DNA of 13,711 bases from Clostridiales bacterium UBA3758 (GTDB lineage Bacteria; Bacillota; Clostridia; Oscillospirales; Oscillospiraceae). The notes below the pieces were generated by a model that saw only the letters and a list, made by a program, of their open reading frames with translations, had not been told where the DNA came from and searched no databases. Made by a program: the position numbers and the translations under genes. Positions 1 to 6,300 of this stretch are shown in pieces. Location: NCBI GenBank assembly GCA_002371675.1, contig DFGE01000028.1, positions 1-13,711 on the forward strand, given 5' to 3'. Positions within the stretch are counted from its first letter, which is position 1; each line of letters starts with the position of its first letter.

Positions 1-66
1 TCGAATTGGCGCCATCAGGCTACGCTGCCGCAGACGGGACAGATCTCTTTTGCTGAGGTGTCAATT

Positions 67-756
67 ATGGAAAACAAAAAATCTCTGCGTATTCTCGCAG
101 GCGTGCTGTTCCTGCTGAGCTTCGGGATCTCGGCGCTTATCTTTGTGCTGGGCGCTCTGCCGCTGCGCGGCGGCGAGCCGCAGGCTCTGCCTGGCCTCCT
201 GCTCGACAGCTGGAACGCCTGTCTCAGCGCGCTGCTGCTCCTCCTGCTTGGGATTTCCGTGCTGGTCAGGGGCTTCTCCGCCGCCGGCGCGATCCAGCTT
301 CTGCGCACCGGTCTTGCCGCTGCCGCTCTTGCCCCCGCCCTGCTTGCGGATTCCGCGCTTGCCCTGCTCGACACGGCCTCCCGCGCCTTCGTCTACGCGG
401 CGGACACGCTGTATGTCTTCTCCGCGCTGCTTTTCGCCGTCGGCCTCTTTGCGAAGAACCGCACCGGCAAGGGCTTCGTCGTCACTGCGGCCATCCTCGG
501 TCTCGTCGGCGCCCTGGGCACCGCGCTCGCGCCCTATGTGATGCCGGACGGCTTTGCCGGTCTTCCGCAGCAGCTCTCCCCCATCCTGCGCAGTTTGGTC
601 AACACGCTCGCCCCCGCCCTCTTCTTCTTCCTCGGGCAGCTCTGCCTCGGCGGCTACTTCGGCGCCATGCCCGATCCGCGTCCCGTCGCCTGGATCGACA
701 GGATGATCGAGGAGCGCGAGCACGCCGCGACGCCCGCCCGCAGCGTCAATTTCTGA
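67..756 (+). CDS. Small polytopic membrane protein, function unknown
   Basis: This encodes 229 residues beginning MENKKSLRIL. The frame is also open upstream to the window edge and has a GTG at 58, but GAGGTG at 55-60 lies 6 nt before the ATG at 67, so that ATG is chosen. Hydrophobic segments near residues 9-29, 45-65, 74-100, 108-128, 137-157 and 175-200 suggest about six membrane helices, with a short charged C-terminal tail (DRMIEEREHA). No catalytic or transporter motif is recognised, and I do not assign a function. A TGA at 52-54 in another frame could be the stop of an upstream gene cut by the window edge (last residues DGTDLFC), which would make this the second gene of a tight operon. 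That reading rests on 17 codons and is weak. The gene converges on rnpB, with repeat element copy 1 between them. Confidence 0.8.
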   Translation: MENKKSLRILAGVLFLLSFGISALIFVLGALPLRGGEPQALPGLLLDSWNACLSALLLLLLGISVLVRGFSAAGAIQLLRTGLAAAALAPALLADSALALLDTASRAFVYAADTLYVFSALLFAVGLFAKNRTGKGFVVTAAILGLVGALGTALAPYVMPDGFAGLPQQLSPILRSLVNTLAPALFFFLGQLCLGGYFGAMPDPRPVAWIDRMIEEREHAATPARSVNF

Positions 757-775
757 CAGACGCAAAGGTCAACAG

Positions 776-803
776 CAAAAGCCAGACGCCAATGGCGTCT
801 GGC
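776..803 (-). terminator. Outer left hairpin of element copy 1, minus-strand terminator
   Basis: A perfect 10-bp stem (781-790 with 794-803) closes a 3-nt loop. Read on the minus strand it is followed by TTTTGCTG, so it can act as an intrinsic terminator for transcripts coming from rnpB through the element. On the plus strand no T-run follows, so it does not serve the upstream membrane-protein gene. Confidence 0.55.
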
Positions 804-999
804 TTCAAGCTGTCGACAAAGTGTCGACAGCTTGAAGCGCCAAAATGGGAACTTCAGAAAAAGTTCCCATTTTGGCATGGATTGAACGTGAAGGGGGGCA
901 TACCCTCCCCCCTTCACAATCCCCCCATGCGAGTCCAAGCTTTGCCGCATGGGCGAAGGGTTGTCTACAGACTGAAGCCAGACGCCAAAGGCGTCTGGC
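781..999 (+). repeat. Hairpin-rich intergenic element, copy 1 (MITE-like)
   Basis: This is a run of perfect or near-perfect hairpins. The outer left hairpin pairs 781-790 with 794-803 (10 bp). Hairpin B pairs 802-818 with 822-838 (17 bp, containing TGTCGACA twice). Hairpin C pairs 839-854 with 861-876 (16 bp). Hairpin D pairs 888-898 with 907-917 (11 bp). Hairpin E pairs 924-931 with 946-953 (8 bp). The outer right hairpin pairs 977-986 with 990-999 (10 bp). The core at 801-979 has 19-bp imperfect terminal inverted repeats, GGCTTCAAGCTGTCGACAA at the left and GGCTTCAGTCTGTAGACAA as the inverted right end (16/19 match). A second copy with the same hairpin order lies inverted at 12560-12757. 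No protein is encoded: the short open frames across it are by-products of the palindromes. It fills the gap between a plus-strand gene end and the 3' end of rnpB. Whether it is a non-autonomous mobile element, a structured 3' RNA, or both cannot be decided from the sequence. Confidence 0.85.
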
Positions 1000-1006
1000 T
1001 TATTTA
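977..1006 (+). terminator. Outer right hairpin of element copy 1, plus-strand terminator
   Basis: A perfect 10-bp stem (977-986 with 990-999) has arms identical in sequence to those of the outer left hairpin; only the loop differs (AAA versus AAT). On the plus strand TTATTTAAT follows, an interrupted T-run, so it is a moderate terminator for plus transcripts that have crossed the element, placed just before the rnpB 3' end. Confidence 0.45.
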
Positions 1007-1010
1007 ATAT

Positions 1011-1350
1011 GAGTCAGCCTGTAAGCCGGGTTCTGTCGAGAACGATCATCTATCTAGGCCTGCCGTTGCCGACAGGCTCAAGCCACCTCCCGAGAGCGGC
1101 CGGGCCGGCCTCACGCTCTCCCACGGTGTTGCTCCGGATAGAGTTTACAGCACCAACGTGTCTCCACGCGGCGGGTGAGCTCTTACCTCACCTTTCCACC
1201 TTTTCCCCGGAAGCCGGGGTAGTCTATTTCTGTTGCACTTGTCCGAGGGTCGCCCCTGGCGGGTGTTACCCGTTATCCTTGCCCTGTGGAGCCCGGACTT
1301 TCCTCATGCACGGGCTTTCGCCCTGTGCCCGCGATCGTTCGGCTGACTCA
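1011..1350 (-). ncRNA. rnpB: RNase P RNA, bacterial type A-like
   Basis: This is the catalytic RNA of ribonuclease P, which removes the 5' leader of pre-tRNAs. On the minus strand the molecule starts GAGTCAGCC (1349-1341) and ends GGCTGACTC (1019-1011), which pair as the closing P1 helix. Signature conserved blocks are present: GAGGAAAGTCCGGGCTCC near 1306-1288, which is the 5' side of the catalytic P4 core, and ACAGAACCCGGCTTACAGG just before the 3' arm of P1. Further stems are obvious, for example GGTGAGG...CTCACC in the middle. The length of about 340 nt fits a type A molecule rather than the Bacillus type B; the type call is from general layout only. Its sigma-A promoter is seen directly upstream. 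No terminator of its own follows the 3' end: the next structure is repeat element copy 1. Confidence 0.97.
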
Positions 1351-1357
1351 CGTGCGT

Positions 1358-1386
1358 ATTGTAACCACTCCGCGCCGCGAAGTCAA
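1358..1386 (-). promoter_or_regulatory. rnpB sigma-A promoter
   Basis: On the minus strand there is a -35 TTGACT (1386-1381), a 17-nt spacer and a -10 TACAAT (1363-1358). The expected start, about 7 nt downstream, falls at 1350-1351, which matches the 5' end of the RNase P P1 helix. Confidence 0.9.
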
Positions 1387-1396
1387 CAAGATTTTC

Positions 1397-1425
1397 TTGC
1401 AAGCCAGGCCCCGGCGCAGTATACT
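1397..1425 (+). promoter_or_regulatory. Promoter of the PLP-lyase family gene
   Basis: A -35-like TTGCAA (1397-1402), a 17-nt spacer and a -10 TATACT (1420-1425) predict a start near 1432 and a leader of about 55 nt. It is back to back with the rnpB promoter; the two -35 boxes are only 10 bp apart. Confidence 0.7.
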
Positions 1426-1486
1426 GAACAAGCTGCACGGTGCCGCTGGCGCCACGACATGCAAAACAGACGATGGAGCGAAAGCA

Positions 1487-2740
1487 ATGAAAATCACAGA
1501 TATCAGACCGGAAATCTACGAGCTGGCCGCGCGCGCCGAGGCGCGCTGCCGCAGCCGTTTCGCCGCGATCGACCGCATGGCGCTGGAGAACAGCGCAAAG
1601 GTCATGGCGGCCTTTCAGGAAATGCACGTGTCGGACAGCTGCTTTGCCGGGACCACCGGCTACGGCTACGACGATCTTGGCCGTGAGACGCTCGACCGGC
1701 TCTACGCGCGCATCTTCGGCGCGGAGGCGGCGCTCGTCCGCATCGGCTTCGTCAACGGCACCCACGCCCTCACGGCGGCCATGTTCGCCCTCTGCCGCCC
1801 GGGCGAGACGGTCCTGGCCGCGACCGGTCTGCCCTATGACACGCTGCGCACCGCCATCGGCCTGAGCGGGGACGCCTTCGGCTCGCTCAAGTTCTACGGC
1901 GTCGGCTATGCGCAGGTCGACCTCGCGCCCGACGGCGGGCCGGATCTCGCGGCCATCCGCGAGGCGGCGAAGGATCCCGCTGTCACGGGCGTGATGATCC
2001 AGCGCTCCCGCGGCTATGCCGACCGCAAGGCGCTCAGCGTGGAGGAGATCGGGCAGATCGTCGCGGCTGTGCGCGAGGTGAACCCCAAGGCCAACATCAT
2101 GGTGGATAACTGCTACGGCGAATTCACCGACCGCCTCGAACCCACCGATGTGGGCGCGGATCTGATCGCCGGCTCGCTCATCAAGAACCCGGGCGGCGGC
2201 GTGGCCCCCACGGGCGGCTACGTGGCCGGGAAACGGGAGCTCGTCGAGCGGGCGGCCATGCGCCTCACCACGCCCGGCATCGGCGGCGAATGCGGCTCGA
2301 CGCTGGGGCACAACCGCCTGCTTTTCCAGGGGCTCTTCCTCGCGCCGCACACCGTGGCGCAGGCGCTCAAGACCGCGGTGTTCTGCGCGGCCATGATGGA
2401 GGAGCTTGGCATCGAGACCAGCCCCGGGGTGGACGAGGAGCGCTCCGACATCATCCAGATGGTGAAGCTGCACGACCCCGAAAAGATGAAGCGCTTCTGC
2501 CTCGGCATCCAGGCCGGCGCGCCGGTGGATTCCTATGTCACGCCCGAGCCGGCGCCCATGCCCGGCTACGACTGCCCGGTCATCATGGCGGCTGGCGCCT
2601 TCATTCAGGGCAGCTCCATCGAGCTGAGCGCGGACGGGCCGATGCGCGAGCCCTACACCGTGTACATGCAGGGCGGCCTCACCTACGAGTCCGGCAAGCT
2701 GGGCGTCATGATGGCCGCGAGCGCCATGCTCGAGGCGTGA
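1487..2740 (+). CDS. Methionine gamma-lyase / aluminium-resistance family PLP enzyme
   Basis: This encodes 417 residues, MKITDIRPEI to ASAMLEA. The ATG at 1487 is chosen because GGAG (1475-1478) sits 8 nt upstream; the frame runs further up but only into rnpB and its promoter. It is a fold-type I PLP enzyme of the cystathionine beta-lyase-like family often annotated 'methionine gamma-lyase family protein' or 'aluminium resistance protein'. Visible marks are MVDNCYGEF at 205-213, where D207 is the expected partner of the cofactor pyridine nitrogen, and GSLIKNPGGG at 229-238, where K233 is the expected Schiff-base lysine. The Gly-rich block TGYGYDDLGRETLD lies at 57-70, near the N-terminus, as is usual in this family. 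Length is typical. It is probably a cytosolic C-S lyase or related sulfur amino-acid enzyme; the true substrate is not settled for the family. It stands alone, with its own promoter and terminator. Confidence 0.92.
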   Translation: MKITDIRPEIYELAARAEARCRSRFAAIDRMALENSAKVMAAFQEMHVSDSCFAGTTGYGYDDLGRETLDRLYARIFGAEAALVRIGFVNGTHALTAAMFALCRPGETVLAATGLPYDTLRTAIGLSGDAFGSLKFYGVGYAQVDLAPDGGPDLAAIREAAKDPAVTGVMIQRSRGYADRKALSVEEIGQIVAAVREVNPKANIMVDNCYGEFTDRLEPTDVGADLIAGSLIKNPGGGVAPTGGYVAGKRELVERAAMRLTTPGIGGECGSTLGHNRLLFQGLFLAPHTVAQALKTAVFCAAMMEELGIETSPGVDEERSDIIQMVKLHDPEKMKRFCLGIQAGAPVDSYVTPEPAPMPGYDCPVIMAAGAFIQGSSIELSADGPMREPYTVYMQGGLTYESGKLGVMMAASAMLEA

Positions 2741-2813
2741 TCCGCGCCTCAGAAAAACCGCCTTCGTGCCTCAGGCAAGCCGCCGCGCCGCGAAATCAGT
2801 TAACATAATTTTT

Positions 2814-2843
2814 CGCCTCCCCGCTGTCGGGGAGGCGATTTTT
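2814..2843 (+). terminator. Intrinsic terminator after the PLP-lyase family gene
   Basis: A 9-bp GC-rich stem, CGCCTCCCC (2814-2822) with GGGGAGGCG (2829-2837), encloses a 6-nt loop and is followed by ATTTTT. Only the plus strand carries a downstream T-run. Confidence 0.9.
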
Positions 2844-2854
2844 CGCATCAGACA

Positions 2855-2889
2855 AGAGAAACACCCTCCCGGATCGCTCCGGGAGGGTG
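2855..2889 (-). terminator. Terminator closing the leftward protease operon
   Basis: A 12-bp perfect stem (2862-2873 with 2878-2889) has a 4-nt loop. On the minus strand GTTTCTCTTG follows, 19 nt after the stop of the last operon gene. On the plus strand CAGCTTTT follows, so it may also back up the preceding terminator. Confidence 0.75.
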
Positions 2890-2907
2890 CAGCTTTTGGG
2901 TAGGTTT

Positions 2908-3231
2908 TCAGGGCAGGGGCGGCAATTCATTCTCGTCCGGATCGCCTTCCTCGGCGGGATACGGCGTCACGGCGGGAACAGAACCGGGCTCAGCCTGTTC
3001 GACCGCTTCCTCTTCGACGACAGGCAGCTCAGGGTCCACCGTCGGCTCCGGCGTCGGCGTCGGGCTCGGCTTGACGGTCGCCTCAGGAGCTTTGTCGGAG
3101 GTCTCTGCCTGTTCAGCGGGAGAAACAGCGGGTTCACTTTTTCCGATCAGCCCCGTGGTGTGCAGCAGGAGCACAAGCGCCGCCGCAATCACCACGAGAG
3201 CCAACAGGATCCAGAGGGTCTTGGATTTCAT
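2908..3231 (-). CDS. Signal-anchored Pro/Glu-rich small protein
   Basis: This encodes 107 residues. The N-terminus MKSKTLWILLALVVIAAALV and the following LLL form one hydrophobic segment (about residues 5-25) behind two lysines, giving a signal anchor or uncleaved signal. The rest is low-complexity, acidic and proline-rich (KPSPTPTPEPTVDPE, VVEEEAVEQAEP), probably an extended stalk outside the membrane. No lipobox cysteine and no sortase motif are present. The start lies only 6 nt after the stop of the 46-residue peptide gene, with no good Shine-Dalgarno nearby (the nearest GGAG is about 20 nt away), so translation probably depends on coupling to that gene. It is the last gene of the protease operon. 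I do not recognise a family; low-complexity composition makes similarity calls unreliable. Confidence 0.8.
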   Translation of the reverse strand: MKSKTLWILLALVVIAAALVLLLHTTGLIGKSEPAVSPAEQAETSDKAPEATVKPSPTPTPEPTVDPELPVVEEEAVEQAEPGSVPAVTPYPAEEGDPDENELPPLP

Positions 3232-3237
3232 CGCTGA

Positions 3238-3378
3238 TCAGCGGCCGAAATCTCCGCGGAGAATATCGTCAAAATCGCCGATACTCAGATCGGGAAGCTC
3301 ATTGCCGCAGAAGCTGCTCGTAATGATATCGCTGTTGTCGAGCCGAACGATACGTACCTCAGGAGTATTGTACTTCAT
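3238..3378 (-). CDS. 46-residue peptide with YxxP N-terminus
   Basis: This is a short gene tightly packed in the protease operon. It has a strong ribosome site, GAGGAGG (3392-3386), 7 nt before the ATG and only 4 nt after the protease stop codon. The product starts MKYNTPEVRIVRLDNSDIIT and ends GDFDDILRGDFGR, giving 46 residues with one cysteine (C24) and an acidic second half. It has no signal peptide or membrane segment. The pattern YxxPxxxxxxL near the N-terminus followed by DIITSS resembles many short, uncharacterised clostridial peptides that I recall, and loosely the YxxP leader motif of lasso-peptide precursors. No maturation enzyme is in the window, so a RiPP role is speculation. The good ribosome site and tight spacing on both sides are the main reasons to believe it is a real gene. 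Confidence 0.8.
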   Translation of the reverse strand: MKYNTPEVRIVRLDNSDIITSSFCGNELPDLSIGDFDDILRGDFGR

Positions 3379-3394
3379 CTTTTTTCCTCCTCGC

Positions 3395-6300
3395 TTATCC
3401 GAAGTAGGCCTTGGCGGACTGGTTGTAGAGAACCATGGCCTTGAGCAGATTCAGCAGGTCTTCATTCATGCCTTCCTTGTTCAGGGCGGAATTAACATAA
3501 CTGAATACGCTATATTCGGAATTATACAGCACGTTTCCGTCCTTGTCAAGAATCTGGAAAACAACAGGCGTATCGAATTCCACAGCCGAGATATTGCCGG
3601 TCTGGACGTAGTATCTGCCGGCCTTGAGGGCGGGCGTGACTTCCTCGCCGTTGACGGTGAAGACAAGATCCTCGGCGGCAACGCCTTCGGCGAGCTTCAC
3701 ATACTGGCGGACAATGATGCTGTCATCCAGCACGAGCGTGGTTCCGCCATAGCTGAGCTTGCTCTCATCGATGATCTGAATAACAGGCTGGTAATCAGCG
3801 AGCTCATCGGCGGAGACGACGCTCAGATCGCAGAGCGTTTCGGCAATGTTCTCCGTATTGTACTTGAAGTAGGTCTGGGCATAGCTGCCGAAGTCGTTCA
3901 GGGCCTCGAAGAGGTTCCTGAGGTCGCCCTCGGTATAAGTTGCCAGAGCCTTGTCAATGTACTGCTGCGCGGTGTAGACATAGCCAGTCTCGGTGACGTC
4001 GTTGTTGTCACGATCCAGGATGACCACTGCATTGCCCTTACCGTCAAACACGCGGGCAACGATCTCGTCATTGAAGGTCTTGGGCGCGAGGCTGTAGCGG
4101 AAGCCGTACATCGTTTCGCCGCGGGAGACTCTCTCGTGGCCCTCGGAGAGCTTGTAGGTCACGTCGTTGAGCGTGAGCGTGGCGTTCTCGTCAGCCAGCA
4201 GCTCGTCGCTGAGCGCGAGGTAGAGGTTGAGCGTGAACTTCTCACCCACGTCCATGGACGTGCTCTTGACCTGAACGGGGATCGGAGCAGTCTTGGTGTC
4301 GGTGTAGGTCTCGCCCTCGAACTCGACGGTGGCGGTGTAGAGCAGCGCGCCGTCGGCGAACTCGTGGCTGAGCTCCGCTTCGATCGCCTCGACATGCTCG
4401 CTGTCGCGCTTGCAGACGAAGGTAGCCGTCGCAGCGGCAGTGCCGTCCCACTCCCAGGTCGGCTCGCCCCAATCGTGGCCAAGCGCCTCGAGCTCAACGG
4501 TGTAGGTGTCGGTGAAGGTCTCGCCGTTGAATTCGACCGTGGCGGTGAAGACGTTCTCGCCGCCCTCCTCGCAGGTTGCGGGCGTGGTCTCCAAGGTGAT
4601 GACCGCCTCGAGGGTGCGGCTCGCGCCGTCCTCCTCGCACTTGAAGGTGGCGGTGGCAGTAGGCGTCTCGCCGTCGGTGTACCAGGTCCAGACAGGCTCG
4701 CCCCAGACGTGCTCGTGATCGAGCGCGACCTCGGTGCTGCCGAGGAAGACGAGCTCTTCCTTGCCCATCTCGTCCTCAGAGTTGAGCTCCTCGGTCGTGA
4801 TGGAGACGGTGCCGGTGCTGCCCTCGGCAAACTTGAGCGTCAGGATGACGCCGTCGGCCTTGATGCCGTCAAGATCCACGTAGGCCAGGACATAGTGGCC
4901 GAGACGCTCGGTCTGATCCAGAACGCCCTTGTACTGCACGGAGGGGAGGACGGAGAGCAGCGTCGCGGTGGCGGGATCGTAGTCGATGACGATCTTGCCG
5001 TTGTTGGTCAGCTCGTCGGCCTTGATATAGACGGTGACCTCGGTGTCGATCTTCTCAACGTCAGCGTCGCCGCCCAGATCCTTGATGCCGGTCAGGCCGC
5101 CGACGTTCCCGGCGGGCTCTTCGGTCTCAACGGGGGCCTCGGGAGCGACGGGCTCCTCGATGGGCTCTTCGACAGGGACGGACTCTTCGACGCTGCGATC
5201 CACCAGAGGCTCAATGTGGGTGAGGAACTCGGCGGAGCTGTCGATCTGCTCGGCAGCATGGTCTGCGCCGATCTCCGTAAAGCCGGTGGCCGGGTTGATG
5301 CCGCTCTCATAGAGGCCGGCCGCGGGCCAGACGTTATCGGCGAAGAAGCCGGCCTGGTAGACGGAGCCGTCGTTGTAGATATCGTCGACCATGATGATAT
5401 CCTGCGCGTTCGCGTTGAAGCGGCTCCAGTAGAGGCTGACGCCGTCGTAGTACAGGGAGGAGAAGTAGTCGGTGTCGCTGGAGAAGCCGAGGTTGCCGAC
5501 CGTGCTCACGTTGAAGCGGCTGTAGCTGCCGTTGTAGGGCAGAACGCCGGTCTGGTACAGGTTGCCGGCCGTGTCAACGAGCCACACCCAGTCAGTGTTG
5601 CCGTAGGAGGGATGATAGTACTGCTCCTCGTAGGCGATACCGATCAGGCTGTTGCCGTTGGTGTAGCTGCTCAGATCCATATAGCCGATGTAATCGCCCG
5701 TGCTTGCGTCGACGATGACGAGATACGGGCCGTAGACGGCCATCAGGATGTTGTCGCCCAGGCTCGGCGCGGAGCAGATGTCCATGTAGCCGATTTCAGA
5801 GGGGCCGATCTCCGTCAGCTCGAAGGTCTCTTCATCGACGGTGTAGAGCGTGGAGACCCAATCCTGGGAATCGAAGCTGGAGACGTAGAGCGTGCCGTCA
5901 GCGCCGTAAGCGGTGCCGGCGAGCGGGAGACGCATGTTCTCGGAGAGCTTGGTGTAGGCGGGCAGGGTCTTGAGGTTGAAGTCGGAGAAGAAGACTTCGC
6001 CGTTTTCATCCCAAACGATGCCGTTGAGTTCCTTCTCGATGAACTTGACGGTGATCTCGCTGCTGCCGTAGACCTCCTCGTTCAGCGCGGAGACAGCGGT
6101 GATGGTGACGGTGCCTTCGGCGACGCCTCTGACAACGCCGTTGTCATCGACCGTGGCGACGGACTCGTCGCTGGAGGACCAGAACACGGTGTCGTCAATG
6201 CCCCAGGGGCGCACGTCAGCGGAGAGCTGGACCGTGCCGGTGCCGATGACGGTGGCCTCGGCGGGCGTGACCGTGACGGACTCGACCTCAGCCACGGAGA

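Noticed and set aside
1..66. LPQTG-like sequence in the frame leading into the first gene
   Set aside because: It precedes the real start at 67, which has a good ribosome site, and no hydrophobic segment plus charged tail follows in sortase-signal order. It is probably chance.
792..1007. A 71-codon frame across repeat element copy 1
   Set aside because: It consists of translated palindromes (for example FKLSTKCRQLE) and has no ribosome site.
1304..2473. A 389-codon minus-strand frame opposite the PLP-lyase family gene
   Set aside because: It is a composition shadow of a GC-rich gene and overlaps rnpB and both promoters; no motif.
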